Counted from the stretch's first letter, positions 38,536 to 47,528 are shown. The stretch: DNA of 64,000 nt from Pseudomonadota bacterium (GCA_027485695.1 JAIXQO010000005.1:62001-126000), one strand, 5' to 3'. Notes: generated by a model from the letters alone, not told the origin. Numbers and translations: made by a program.

Positions 38536-39723
38536 CTACTCTTCTTGATCTAGGTCCGATGCCTTGCGGTCTTTCAGACACTCGAGGCTTTCTTGCCAAG
38601 TCTCGGCGCCTGGATCGCGGAAATCTTCGTCCATGGTCTGAACGAGCTTCTTAACTGATTTGCGGTCCTTGAAGAAAAATCCGAACTCGCGGTTTCGACT
38701 GAGGGCGTTTGTGGATCCGTTGACCGAACCCATCCACGCGCGACGATCATCGACGACGATGGCTTTGGCGTGCATGTAGCCGGGGCGACCTTCGACTTTG
38801 ATTGAGTTCGTGAACATGCGAACTTGAATCCCTGCTTCGTCGAAGGCTCCAAAAAGCTCTTGCGCCTTCTTACGATCATTCGCTTTTGGTTTAGAAAACG
38901 CACAGAGGCTCGCCAGCGAGACTTCGACGTGAACGCCAGCCTTAGCTTGATCGATGATCGCCTGATTAAGGTCCGCGTCCTTGAGGTATTGGTTTTCAAT
39001 GCGGATCGATTTTTTCGCCGATTTGATGAAATCGATGAGTGGCTGCAAAGAGAGCGGGCTCACGGTGATGCGCTTGGCCGGACCTGGTCGTAAGGTCTCA
39101 ATCAAATCATAGCGCGTGCTTAAGATATCCATTTCAAATACGCGGAGGAGCGCACGAACGAATCTGCGGCGACGAATGACATAGCTGTAGTCGCGGTTGC
39201 ATTTCGATGGATCTGCAGACTCCGTGCAGAGGTTCGAGCTATTGAAATTGCCGGAGCTCACGAGCGCGATCTTTTCGTCGATGATGACGAGCTTGCCATG
39301 CTCGAAACACTGCTTAGCAGTTCCCTCGGCGCAGAGCTGTTCCTTATTGAATGGAACATAGGTGCCGCCGCCTTTGAGGATTTGGTCAACGAGGAGTTTC
39401 TTGTCTGCGCAGTCGGCGTTGTCTCTCTCGTTCGGGGGGCTCATTTCATCGCATTTTGCGCCGATGGGCTTAGGTTCTTTGACGACTCGGATGCGAACTT
39501 TGCGCATCAGCGCATCGCGAAGAGCGGCGCGAACTTCTAGATCGCCCATCTCATAGATCTCAATGTCGATCGTCTCATTGGCTTGTTTCAGAAGATCCAC
39601 CAGCACCGGAGCTTCGCCGTTCACTTGGAGACCTTTGTAGCGCTCTGGGCTGGGCTCGCCCCCGTAAACGAAAGACTGAGATAAAAAGGCTAATAGAACG
39701 ACAAGTGAGGTCCGGTTCAGCAT
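38536..39723 (-). CDS. Exported phospholipase D-superfamily protein
   Basis: A 395-residue protein started at the ATG at 39723, which has GGAG at the right distance; a TTG four codons earlier is less likely. Signal peptide ends near VYGG. Two HKD half-sites are complete: HGKLVIIDEKIALVSSGN and HAKAIVVDDRRAWMGSVN, each HxKxxxxD with a following Gly-Ser/Asn. It therefore should have a full PLD active site and could act as a phosphodiesterase on phospholipid or nucleic acid. Extra cysteines in the middle (KCDEM, NADCADK, QLCAEG, KQCFEHG, NLCTES, KCNRD) suggest disulfides in the periplasm. Monocistronic. Confidence 0.87.
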   Translation of the reverse strand: MLNRTSLVVLLAFLSQSFVYGGEPSPERYKGLQVNGEAPVLVDLLKQANETIDIEIYEMGDLEVRAALRDALMRKVRIRVVKEPKPIGAKCDEMSPPNERDNADCADKKLLVDQILKGGGTYVPFNKEQLCAEGTAKQCFEHGKLVIIDEKIALVSSGNFNSSNLCTESADPSKCNRDYSYVIRRRRFVRALLRVFEMDILSTRYDLIETLRPGPAKRITVSPLSLQPLIDFIKSAKKSIRIENQYLKDADLNQAIIDQAKAGVHVEVSLASLCAFSKPKANDRKKAQELFGAFDEAGIQVRMFTNSIKVEGRPGYMHAKAIVVDDRRAWMGSVNGSTNALSRNREFGFFFKDRKSVKKLVQTMDEDFRDPGAETWQESLECLKDRKASDLDQEE

Positions 39724-39910
39724 AGAAAACTCCAATGCCCGGCAACTTACGCACCTAAATCGTTTCCGTCAAACCCAGAGAGAGGCGTAAACGCCTGTAC
39801 ACATTGTGGAATTGAAGAAATTTGATTCATACGCTTCAGTCCACAGTATGGGAATCGTTCGATAGAATGAAACTCCCAAACTGAACAACGCCAAGATCTC
39901 GTTCATATGA

Positions 39911-39950
39911 AAAAGGCGCGAAGTGACCTAACTCACTCCGCGCCTTTTTA
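39911..39950 (-). terminator. Intrinsic terminator (two-way shape) after the Old Yellow Enzyme gene
   Basis: AAAAGGCGCGAAGTGA (39911-39926) pairs with TCACTCCGCGCCTTTT (39933-39948) with one mismatch and a 6-nt loop, with A/T runs on both sides. It lies just after the stop of the minus-strand gene at 39969. Confidence 0.85.
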
Positions 39951-39968
39951 CTTTTTAGGAGAGGGAAT

Positions 39969-41027
39969 TTAGTCCGCCAACGCCGGATAATCCACGTAAC
40001 CGTGAGGGCCCTCGGAATAGAACGTATTCATGTCAAACGCGGCAAGCTCGCGACCCGTTCGAATGCGTTCAGGCAAATCCGGATTAGAGATAAAATAACG
40101 ACCCCACGATACGGCGTCGGCCTTACCCTCGGAGATCAACTGCGATGCTTCGGTCGCGTCTAACCCTTGATTTGCGATCACGACTCCGCCGAACTCTTGC
40201 TTGATGTGCGGCGTGAGGTACTTGTCGCCACGACCTTCGCGCGTGAAAATAAATGCGATCTTGCGCTTGCCGAGCTCACGAGCCACGTAGCCGAACGTCT
40301 CGCGCGGATTCGCATCACCCATATCATGAGAGTCCATCGCAGGCGCCAGGTGCACTCCCACGCGGCCTGCTCCCCAGACATCAATCAATTGATCAACGAT
40401 CTCAAGCAGGAATCGCGCACGATTTTCGACCGGACCGCCGTATTCATCGGTTCGTTTATTGGTGCTGCTCTGGAGGAATTGATCGACCAAGTAGCCGTTT
40501 GCACCGTGAAGTTCGACGCCGTCGAAACCGGCTTCTTTGGCCAGGAGGGCGGATTTGCGGTAGTTCTGGACGATCGTTTTGACCTCATGAGTTTCCAAAG
40601 CACGCGGGGTCACAAATGGACGCTGCGGACGAACGAGACTGACGTGACCTGAGGGTTGAATCGCGCTCGGGGCGACGGGCGTCTCTCCATTTAAGAAGGA
40701 CGGATCCGAGATACGACCCACGTGCCAGAGCTGTAGGAAAATGCGTCCGTTTTTCTCATGAACGCCGCTCGTGACTTTTTTCCAGCCTTGCATCTGTTCT
40801 TGATTCCAGATGCCGGGGGTGTCTTTGTAACCGACGCCCATCGGCTCAATGCTCGTGGCCTCAGTCAGGATCAGGCCGGCGGACGCGCGCTGCATGTAGT
40901 ATTCGCGCATCATCTCGTTCGGGATACGCTGGGACCCTGCGCGCTGGCGGGTCAACGGGGCCATGATGATTCGATTCGGAAGGGTGATGTCCCCTGCTTT
41001 CAGGGGTTGAAAAAGTGCGCTGCTCAT
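39969..41027 (-). CDS. Old Yellow Enzyme-family flavin oxidoreductase (NemA-like)
   Basis: A 352-residue TIM-barrel FMN enzyme of standard OYE length. Visible landmarks are MAPLTRQRAG, LTEATSIEP, LQLWHVGR, the substrate-binding HGANGYLVDQFLQ and the C-terminal phosphate-binding ADAVSWGRYFISNPDL. It should reduce activated alkenes such as N-ethylmaleimide or quinone-like electrophiles with NAD(P)H; NemA of E. coli is a close functional model. It is divergent from an ArsR-like regulator across 148 bases that hold a perfect palindrome, so induction by electrophiles is likely. Confidence 0.92.
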   Translation of the reverse strand: MSSALFQPLKAGDITLPNRIIMAPLTRQRAGSQRIPNEMMREYYMQRASAGLILTEATSIEPMGVGYKDTPGIWNQEQMQGWKKVTSGVHEKNGRIFLQLWHVGRISDPSFLNGETPVAPSAIQPSGHVSLVRPQRPFVTPRALETHEVKTIVQNYRKSALLAKEAGFDGVELHGANGYLVDQFLQSSTNKRTDEYGGPVENRARFLLEIVDQLIDVWGAGRVGVHLAPAMDSHDMGDANPRETFGYVARELGKRKIAFIFTREGRGDKYLTPHIKQEFGGVVIANQGLDATEASQLISEGKADAVSWGRYFISNPDLPERIRTGRELAAFDMNTFYSEGPHGYVDYPALAD

Positions 41028-41110
41028 ATCGTATGATTCCTAAAGTTTGCTTTAATTCCAAAGATGTTTCAGGTGACACCCAGAATATGTGGCGGGTCTC
41101 AAATATGTCA

Positions 41111-41133
41111 ATACTTCATTAATATTGAAGTAT
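41111..41133. promoter_or_regulatory. Operator palindrome between the OYE and ArsR-like genes
   Basis: ATACTTCA (41111-41118) and TGAAGTAT (41126-41133) form a perfect 8-bp dyad with a 7-nt AT spacer. The sequence AATATTGAA occurs at 41121 and again at 41137, a possible half-site. Position and symmetry fit a dimeric winged-helix repressor that controls both genes. Confidence 0.7.
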
Positions 41134-41175
41134 GGGAATATTGAAAACCTGAATCTTTTCGGCTACCATAGGACC

Positions 41176-41484
41176 ATGGCACGTAACTTCAGCCACCCCT
41201 CCATAACGGACATCAGTATTGACGGCATTCTATATGCCCTGGCCGATCCCGTCCGTCGGAACATCGTTCTGAAGCTCGCCTCAAATGAGAGCATGAGTTG
41301 TTCGAAGTCCTGTGCCGAAGGACTCTCCCCTTCTACAATCTCGTTTCATCACAAGCTGCTACGCGAGAACGGACTCATCCGTTCCGAAAAAGTCGGCGTC
41401 GAGGTCATCAATACCCTTCGTAAGAAGGAAATTGATAAGCGGTTCCCGGGGTTGCTTGATTCGATTTTGAAGTTTCATCGGTAG
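41176..41484 (+). CDS. ArsR-like winged-helix regulator, possible thiol redox sensor
   Basis: A 102-residue regulator started at the ATG at 41176; an in-frame GTG further upstream (41089) would run through the operator. The core LADPVRRNIVLKLA, then LSPSTISFHHKLLRENGLI and a wing, is standard ArsR-like winged helix (recognition helix SPSTISFHHKLL). Two cysteines close together, MSCSKSCAEG, precede the recognition helix and could form a redox switch. Relatives next to NAD(P)H:quinone or OYE genes respond to quinones or electrophiles. It most likely represses the divergent OYE gene and itself. Confidence 0.82.
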   Translation: MARNFSHPSITDISIDGILYALADPVRRNIVLKLASNESMSCSKSCAEGLSPSTISFHHKLLRENGLIRSEKVGVEVINTLRKKEIDKRFPGLLDSILKFHR

Positions 41485-41495
41485 AAAATCGGAAA

Positions 41496-42461
41496 CTAGA
41501 CCCAGCACTGATACTCGATTTCAATATCTGCCGGATCGAGGTCTTTTCGAAGGTCTAGGATCATTGGCATGTCTTCACGGCTGAGTGACGTTTGCGGATT
41601 CAAATTTTCCAGATGCGCAATTTGCGACCGAAGTCTTCTTGCATGCCAAGCTTCCACACTTCCGAGACCATGAAGTCTTGCCAATTTTATCGTCGCGTTC
41701 CAGAGCTCTTGTATATCTTGAGAACTTGCATCGACAGCAATTTGATTTGAAAGAATCATGAGTTTCGAAAACTTGAAGTCGTAACCCAAAACCAAAAAAT
41801 TCGATCCAACGGACAACCCAAAACAACTCAGTGGGGCGCTTCCCAAAAATTCATGGTAGATTTGAGTACGCTCCCAGTGCCAGCGAATATGTTCCCGACT
41901 TGGACTCAGTATAGTTCCCGGCCGAATTGACTGAATATCTAACATCCTCAAAGTTTCGTCCGCATTGAGCTCCAACACTCGGAGTGATGGCCCAGCATCA
42001 CAATTGCTATTCACCGCAATACTCATGATCTCCAAAGGGCAGGCTCGAAATCCCAGGGCGCCATACAGTTGCGCTCCCACCTCTGAAACAAGGAAATAGA
42101 AGTCATTTCTACCAGATTCAGCATCGATTACTCCCCGAAGTAACTCAGACGCGTATCCTCTTTTTCGCTGTTGGGTTGGCACAACAACAGATGCAATCAC
42201 AAGTCCCGGTCTTCGATCACTCTGATGCTGAAGAAAAATAGGATCGGTTTCACAAGACGCGAGCACTTCGTTTGTATCATTCACAAGCGCCCAAGTTTTG
42301 CCGCCATTCTTGTAGAAATCGGTACTGATCAAACGTTCTTCACGACGAGTAAACTGAGCGGGACTCAGTGCTGCACCCCACTCAGCAAAACGGTGCCGAA
42401 CGACTTCAGTGAATTCACGTGCATTCGCATCGATCCGAATTAATTGATTTGTTTTGGACAT
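41496..42461 (-). CDS. GNAT-family acetyltransferase with extra C-terminal domain
   Basis: A 321-residue protein. Residues 1-165 carry a GNAT core with VIASVVVPTQQRKRGYASELLRG, the acetyl-CoA loop, and QLYGALGFRACPLE. The remaining ~150 residues (WHWERTQIYHEFL, FLVLGYDFKFSKLMILS) form a second domain of the type seen in LYC1-like lysine acetyltransferases, which is a tentative comparison. Substrate unknown. It ends convergently 11 bases from the ArsR-like gene. Confidence 0.75.
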   Translation of the reverse strand: MSKTNQLIRIDANAREFTEVVRHRFAEWGAALSPAQFTRREERLISTDFYKNGGKTWALVNDTNEVLASCETDPIFLQHQSDRRPGLVIASVVVPTQQRKRGYASELLRGVIDAESGRNDFYFLVSEVGAQLYGALGFRACPLEIMSIAVNSNCDAGPSLRVLELNADETLRMLDIQSIRPGTILSPSREHIRWHWERTQIYHEFLGSAPLSCFGLSVGSNFLVLGYDFKFSKLMILSNQIAVDASSQDIQELWNATIKLARLHGLGSVEAWHARRLRSQIAHLENLNPQTSLSREDMPMILDLRKDLDPADIEIEYQCWV

Positions 42462-42539
42462 GCCTCTAATTTACTAGAATATAGTTCTCTATGTGGAAAT
42501 ACTCGCTACTGAGAATTTAAACTTCCCTCCCTACGGACT

Positions 42540-42959
42540 ATGACCACCCCAAAAGACCTCTCCTCCTACATCGCCTCATTCTTAAAAAACGATCGAATGG
42601 GCAACCTCTTAGGCGCGCGCTTCGTCTCTCTCACCTTAGAGGAGTGCATCTACGAATACGCAACGAATCCAGAGCACTTCAATCCAAACGGAATTCTCCA
42701 TGGCGGCACTCTCTACACGATCATGGACACCAGCCAAGGGATGCTCATTCACGCGGATCTGGATCCAGCTTACAAGGCCGGAGCGACGGGAACTGCGACG
42801 ATTAAATATCTAGCCCCGGTGACGTCGGGAACCGTGCGGATCCATACGCGGATCAATCGACGCGAAGGTCGCAAGGTTTTTATCGATTCCTATGCCGTGG
42901 ATTCTACCGGAGTAAAAGTCGCAACCTTAGAAGAGATTTGGATTCTGATTCGTTCTTAG
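42540..42959 (+). CDS. PaaI-type hotdog thioesterase
   Basis: A 139-residue hotdog-fold protein with the PaaI/YdiI signature FNPNGILHGGTLYTIMDTSQG, where the Asn-Gly and His-Gly-Gly and the following Asp form the acyl-CoA thioesterase site, and ATIKYLAPVTSGTVRIH in the last strands. It should hydrolyse aryl- or acyl-CoA. No associated aromatic-degradation genes nearby, so its substrate is open. Confidence 0.88.
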   Translation: MTTPKDLSSYIASFLKNDRMGNLLGARFVSLTLEECIYEYATNPEHFNPNGILHGGTLYTIMDTSQGMLIHADLDPAYKAGATGTATIKYLAPVTSGTVRIHTRINRREGRKVFIDSYAVDSTGVKVATLEEIWILIRS

Positions 42960-42969
42960 GCTAAGCGAA

Positions 42970-43338
42970 CTATTTGCACTGATGGAGACCGACAATGTTC
43001 CCATCAGGATCTCGAACAAACGCCATGTAACAAACCGGTGATTCACCTTTTTCTCGGCCTCCAAGATCTACGAGCGAGTGCCCCTGGGATTTAATTGTTT
43101 GAATGAATCCATCCAAATCGTCGGTCTCCAAGGAGACGGATGCCTGGGTACCCGGTTGCAAAAATGGAAAAGGCGACGAGTCGATTGCAAGCGTCGTTCC
43201 GCCAAAGTCGTACTCTTGAAACGCTCCTCCGAAATTTTCTCCCGGCAGGAGGCCCAACACTCCTTCGTAAAAGGCACGAGCTCGAGCCATATCAGTAACG
43301 GGATAGAGCGTGAATGCGACGCGTTTTAGATGAGGCAT
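42970..43338 (-). CDS. VOC-family (glyoxalase/bleomycin-resistance fold) protein
   Basis: A 122-residue single-module VOC protein: RVAFTLYPVTDMARARAFYEGVLGL at the start and FVRDPDGNIVGLHQ at the end are the two beta-alpha-beta-beta-beta halves. The usual first metal ligand is not obvious, so it may be a non-metal binding protein or work as a dimer. Convergent with the thioesterase gene 10 bases away. Confidence 0.85.
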   Translation of the reverse strand: MPHLKRVAFTLYPVTDMARARAFYEGVLGLLPGENFGGAFQEYDFGGTTLAIDSSPFPFLQPGTQASVSLETDDLDGFIQTIKSQGHSLVDLGGREKGESPVCYMAFVRDPDGNIVGLHQCK

Positions 43339-43386
43339 GCATCCAGGATAACATGGTAACGGATCCTGTGATAAAAACCTGTTCAG

Positions 43387-44280
43387 ATGAAAAGATCAAA
43401 CGTCTTAATAGTGGGCTGCAGCGGCTTTTTAGGTTCGCACCTCAGTGAATCAACTACGATCTTGAATGCATTCGACGTGACGACGGCGGCGCGATCAACA
43501 GGAGACCTCCGCATAGATCTGACGGATCCGCGGACACTTGCAACGGTCCGGGACCACTTAAAAAAGAGAAGCACCCATTACGTGATTATTGCCGCAGCCA
43601 TCACGGACGTGGAGGCCTGTGCATCGAATCCTAAACAAACTCGCGCGATCAACGTAGAGGGCACATTCGCCTTGCTAGATGAAATCAAGCGGGCTCAATC
43701 GGTTCCGATTTTCTTTTCGAGTGACTATGCACTCGAACCCGTTGCACGACTCACGCTCTTGAACGAAGAATCACCTGTTCAACCGCAGACCGAATACGGC
43801 AAACAAAAAGCAGCAGTTGAAAAATACCTCCGAGAGAATTTCGGAAAGTACCTGATCTTTCGAACCAGTAAACTCATGAGTCGCACTCCTCACCCCAAGA
43901 GCATCCTCCAGGCCATCATCCGCCCCCTCACTCAAAACCAGGACATTCGACCGTTTCACGATCAATGGATGACACCGGTTTTTGTGGAGGACATCGCAGA
44001 GGTATTAGCTCATCCGAAACTCACGAATTTATCCGGAACATTTCATCTGGCAACGAAACGGGTATTCACCCGAAACGAACTCACGCGACTCATCCGTGAT
44101 CAATACTTACCCCAGAGTCGGTCTCAGATCACGCCTATGAGCTTGACTGAGATTCCGACCCTGGAGAAACGACCGCACTACAACACACTCGATGCCTCGA
44201 AAATAGCTGAGGCACTCGATTTCCGATTTCGCGAGATCGAAGAAGAACTTCCGGCCGTCTTAGACCTCGCCTGTCGGTAA
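43387..44280 (+). CDS. RmlD-like NAD(P)-dependent sugar-nucleotide reductase
   Basis: A 297-residue extended SDR. The Rossmann motif is IVGCSGFLGSHL, the catalytic Tyr-Lys is in TEYGKQKAAVEKYL, and HYVIIAAAITDVEACASNP matches dTDP-4-dehydrorhamnose reductase (RmlD) and MAT2B-like proteins. FFSSDYAL provides the Ser. No other rhamnose genes are nearby, so the call is to the family rather than the pathway. Confidence 0.83.
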   Translation: MKRSNVLIVGCSGFLGSHLSESTTILNAFDVTTAARSTGDLRIDLTDPRTLATVRDHLKKRSTHYVIIAAAITDVEACASNPKQTRAINVEGTFALLDEIKRAQSVPIFFSSDYALEPVARLTLLNEESPVQPQTEYGKQKAAVEKYLRENFGKYLIFRTSKLMSRTPHPKSILQAIIRPLTQNQDIRPFHDQWMTPVFVEDIAEVLAHPKLTNLSGTFHLATKRVFTRNELTRLIRDQYLPQSRSQITPMSLTEIPTLEKRPHYNTLDASKIAEALDFRFREIEEELPAVLDLACR

Positions 44281-44286
44281 CTCGTC

Positions 44287-45069
44287 CTAAAAACAATCCG
44301 GTACATAGGACTTTAGACCGGATTTTACTTTGGAGTTTGCCGAGCTCGTCGCACGCATCGTTGACCAATAGCGACCGAGCGCCACTTGCACCGTTTCGGT
44401 CGTTCGCTTGGTCACGAGGCGATTCATGATGAACAGGCCCAAGTTCAAGTTCGAGTACGCGTTTAAGATCGTGCGCTTGGGATTTCCGGATTTCGCGCGA
44501 CTCTTGTAGTCCGCAAGTGCCATCGTTTTATCAAACGCCCAAGAAACATCGCCGCCATCATATTTGTAATTCACGACGTCCACATAGGATAACTGAAGTA
44601 ATCCTTCGGAGCGGATCTGTTGCCCGGTGACTGAATCAATCGGGAGAGTCGTCTCCCAGTAGATGGCCGTGCGGGAGAGCCCCGACTCGGGGACTGCAAC
44701 TGCGTGAACGAGACCTGACCAGAATTTCAAGCGTTCGGAGTTTGAGAGCTTGGGCCAGTTCGGACAGAGACCGGTGATGCGGGAGTCTTTGACTTGAGTG
44801 AGACCCAAGTAACGCGCGTCGATCTTGGCTTCGACAAATGCCGTGTACTCCGGGAGCCACCCCTTGATCACCTGTGGGTAGACGTCCATTTCGATTTCAT
44901 AGGGAGCAGCCGATCCGGAGTCTCCAGGAATCGTGACTTGGCTCTCTATGATCGAGGCGACACCTGACCCGGCGTCGGGCGAACCGGATCCACCGCAAGC
45001 GGTGGCAAGGACGAGTGTCAGGGGAAAAAGGGCGAAACTTACCCGTGAAGGCTTAAATACAAACTTCAT
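44287..45069 (-). CDS. Lipoprotein with lysozyme-like (transglycosylase) domain
   Basis: A 260-residue lipoprotein (lipobox LATAC, Cys25). Residues ~115-225 resemble a lytic-transglycosylase/lysozyme fold: HAVAVPESGLSRTA provides the catalytic Glu, SEGLLQLSYVDV the conserved Gly-Leu-(Leu/Met)-Gln strand, and AYSNLNLGLFIMNRLV the late helix. The Gly-Ser linker after Cys25 places it away from the membrane. It may cut peptidoglycan in the outer-membrane leaflet. Convergent with the reductase gene (6 bases). Confidence 0.75.
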   Translation of the reverse strand: MKFVFKPSRVSFALFPLTLVLATACGGSGSPDAGSGVASIIESQVTIPGDSGSAAPYEIEMDVYPQVIKGWLPEYTAFVEAKIDARYLGLTQVKDSRITGLCPNWPKLSNSERLKFWSGLVHAVAVPESGLSRTAIYWETTLPIDSVTGQQIRSEGLLQLSYVDVVNYKYDGGDVSWAFDKTMALADYKSRAKSGNPKRTILNAYSNLNLGLFIMNRLVTKRTTETVQVALGRYWSTMRATSSANSKVKSGLKSYVPDCF

Positions 45070-45627
45070 CTTTTACTTCTCTCTTGGTGAAAAGAGGAGC
45101 GTGCGGACGCGCGTAGGCTCGCCGATGCGAGGGAGACGATGAGGAGCTTCCTTGCGCCTTACGATTCTCTTCGGTGGATGCAGATGAAATGGGGAATAGG
45201 AGAATAGCGAACCCGAAGGCTCGCGCAAAAATCAGCCGGGGAGATGTGATTGATTGAAAAGCATGAGGTCCATCCTTAGTTTTAAAAACAGACACAATCA
45301 TTGCGTCCGGACAATTAGGATAACTGTTTTTTACCTCTTGGGTACTAAATATCTACTTTGACTATAAAACTGGGTCTCCGCTATGGGAGCGGCGCAGCAG
45401 ACTTTGGTTATACCCGATTGATTGGACCACTCCGCTTTTGTGACCGGAATCGCCTGGATATCCATGAATGGTTTCTGTCTCTGCTCCATAGTGTGGACCA
45501 AGTTTTCGAGACTAAATGTTCACGATCATTTTCCTGATTTGATAAAAACCCACGCTCGTATATAGAGCGCTCACCATTTTGTCGTAGGCGCACTCAACAC
45601 CGACCTGCGATCTGGGTGAAAGGGAAC
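45070..45627. promoter_or_regulatory. Long intergenic region upstream of the amine oxidase gene
   Basis: About 550 bases without a credible gene. It must hold promoters for the minus-strand lipoprotein and the plus-strand amine oxidase. The best candidate for the latter is TTGATA (45536-45541) with TATAGA (45558-45563), 16 bases apart. I see no RNA gene or repeat in it. Confidence 0.35.
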
Positions 45628-47253
45628 ATGGGACGAAGCGAACTATTTCGCCACCTCGAGAGACTACTTAGGGCAGCTGATTCCGCTCAAACGAATCCAG
45701 CTCCGCTCCTCTCTCGTCGTGATGTTCTCAAGAAATCCCTGCAAGTGGGTCTGGCGCTCCCTTTCTCAGCGGCGCTGATTAAGGCTACACACGCGGAGTC
45801 CCCTACTCGTCTTTTGCCCCGGAGAGATTCGTCTCCGGTCATCATCATTGGTGGCGGAACCGCCGGATTGACCGCTGCCTATCGCCTAATGAATGCCGGA
45901 ATAGCCTGCGAGATTTTCGAAGCGAGCCCGAGATTCGGTGGACGAATGTACACGCAAACACACTTTAACAGTGACGGCATGTTCTGCGAACGAGGCGGCG
46001 AACTGGTGGATCAATCACACCAGGCGCTCATGGAACTCTGTGCAGAGATGGGGCTTGAGATTGAGTCTCTCAAAGAAGATCAGCCCGATCTCTCGAACGA
46101 ACTTTTCTATATCAACGGGCAATACTACAGTGATCAGAACTTACTCGAAGCGTTTGCCCCACTCGCGAAACGAATCCGTCGAGCCAAATTTGAGATATTC
46201 GGTAAAACGAGGAGCGACCACGCACCGAAACCCAATCCCTGGCAACTCGCGCGCTATGACCGCATGAGCATGGCTGAGTTCCTGGACTCACTTCGCAGTG
46301 ATGTGGACGACTGGGTGATTGATTTGATCTCCGTCGCTTATGTCGGCGAGATGGGTCTTGAGACCTGCGAACAGTCCGCGTTGAATCTAATCCTCCTCAT
46401 CTCAAGCACCAACAATGCTCCCTCGATCATGGGTGATAGTGACGAAGGCGCACGGATCCGAGGTGGCAACGGTCGACTACCCGATGAGCTCGTCAAAAAG
46501 ATCCATGACCGAGTTCCACTCCATATCGGACATCAGTGGATCGCCGTTCGCGAGAAGGGCGATGGCCTGGAACTCATGTTTAAGGTCGGTTCGCGCACCG
46601 TCGAGGTCCGCGCCGCTCAAGTGATCTGCGCGATTCCGTTTACGGTCCTAAGAAACGTAGAAGGTATTTTTGATCTGCCACTCTCACCCAACAAGAAACG
46701 CAGCATCCGTGAGCTCGGCTACGGCACGAACTCCAAGGTCATGCTCGGATATCGCTCCAAGCTCTGGAGAAACCAACTCACGAACCATCGATACTCAAAC
46801 GGTTCCGTCTACACGAACCTAGGTAGCCAGCAATTCTGGGAAACCAGTCGTGGACAGCAAGGCCCGTCTGGAATCATCACGAATTTTATCGGCGGAAATG
46901 CGGGGCTCCGCGCAGGTGCGGGAACAGTGGAAACTTCCGCGCAAGATTTCAATCGCTTGTTCTCAGGCGCATTAGATCTCCGGGATGGCAGGCAGGTTCT
47001 CCATAACTGGGCGACCGCCCGGTATTCACTCGGTAGCTACATTTGCCCTAAGCCCGGTCAATATGCGCAGATCGTGGGAGCAACATCGGGCGAAGAACTC
47101 GGCGGGCGTTTGCAGTTTTGCGGCGAACACACGAGCGAGGCATTCTCCGGTTTCATGAACGGTGCGGTGGATTCGGGCAATCGAGTGGCGGCGCGGGTAG
47201 TACAGATACTGGGGCGTAAAAACGGGACGAATTCTCGAGTTCTGTCGGGCTAG
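45628..47253 (+). CDS. Tat-exported FAD-dependent amine oxidase
   Basis: A 541-residue flavoprotein. I prefer the ATG at 45628, with AAAGG just before it, over the GTG at 45616. A twin-arginine signal SRRDVLKKSLQVGLALPF lies at about residues 30-50, so the folded FAD-protein is exported by Tat. The dinucleotide motif IIIGGGTAGLTAAYRL and RFGGRMYT identify the monoamine-oxidase group; FCGEHTSEAFSGFMNGAVDSG is the FAD-binding C-terminal motif. Substrate may be an amine or amino acid; the neighbours do not say. The 3' end of this gene recurs, diverged, at 48770-48840 (see that entry). Confidence 0.9.
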   Translation: MGRSELFRHLERLLRAADSAQTNPAPLLSRRDVLKKSLQVGLALPFSAALIKATHAESPTRLLPRRDSSPVIIIGGGTAGLTAAYRLMNAGIACEIFEASPRFGGRMYTQTHFNSDGMFCERGGELVDQSHQALMELCAEMGLEIESLKEDQPDLSNELFYINGQYYSDQNLLEAFAPLAKRIRRAKFEIFGKTRSDHAPKPNPWQLARYDRMSMAEFLDSLRSDVDDWVIDLISVAYVGEMGLETCEQSALNLILLISSTNNAPSIMGDSDEGARIRGGNGRLPDELVKKIHDRVPLHIGHQWIAVREKGDGLELMFKVGSRTVEVRAAQVICAIPFTVLRNVEGIFDLPLSPNKKRSIRELGYGTNSKVMLGYRSKLWRNQLTNHRYSNGSVYTNLGSQQFWETSRGQQGPSGIITNFIGGNAGLRAGAGTVETSAQDFNRLFSGALDLRDGRQVLHNWATARYSLGSYICPKPGQYAQIVGATSGEELGGRLQFCGEHTSEAFSGFMNGAVDSGNRVAARVVQILGRKNGTNSRVLSG

Positions 47254-47350
47254 ATTTAGCAGGTAGAAATTTAGGATCTGAAAGCAAGCCACTAGGGCCG
47301 TATTACTGGCTCGTACTTTCGCCATGCTACGTATGGAACTGGGCCCCGCT

Positions 47351-47374
47351 CAAAGGTGGCTTTGCTCGTTTTTT
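47351..47374 (+). terminator. Possible terminator after the amine oxidase gene
   Basis: CAAAG/CTTTG with a GTGG loop, then four bases and six T. The stem is short (5 bp), so this is a weak candidate, but it lies in the right place between the amine oxidase gene and the mobile mystery promoter region. Confidence 0.3.
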
Positions 47375-47393
47375 CATCGGTGCCCACCAGTCA

Positions 47394-47423
47394 TATAAAT
47401 ACTTATTATTTCAGATATTTATA
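47394..47423. repeat. 8-bp AT inverted repeat upstream of the three sites
   Basis: TATAAATA (47394-47401) and TATTTATA (47416-47423) are perfect inverted repeats with a 14-nt spacer, just before the first 26-bp site. It may be part of the same promoter. Confidence 0.45.
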
Positions 47424-47436
47424 AAGGCCAGTGCTC

Positions 47437-47528
47437 ATATGGCGCCCTAAAGGACACCATATATCTATATTTTGGCGCCCTATAGAACACCATAAACTTG
47501 ATATATGGCAACCTCTAGGACACCATAT
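47437..47528. promoter_or_regulatory. Three 26-bp near-palindromic sites spaced exactly 33 bp
   Basis: Sites at 47437-47462, 47470-47495 and 47503-47528. Each has an 11-bp left arm (ATATGGCGCCC, TTTTGGCGCCC, ATATGGCAACC), a 4-nt centre and an 11-bp right arm (GGACACCATAT, GAACACCATAA, GGACACCATAT). Starts are 33 bp apart twice, that is about three helical turns, so all sites face the same side of DNA. They end 5 bases before the start codon of the HTH gene at 47533, fitting cooperative autoregulation of the HTH/Fic pair. Confidence 0.85.

Noticed and set aside
45053..45301. 82-codon minus-strand frame with a hydrophobic stretch before the lysozyme-like lipoprotein
   Set aside because: Has a weak signal-peptide look but no family and overlaps the next gene; I could not support it as a gene.
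47437..47528. CRISPR-like array before the HTH/Fic genes
   Set aside because: Three near-palindromes with only 7-nt spacers and no Cas genes; they are operator sites, not a CRISPR array.
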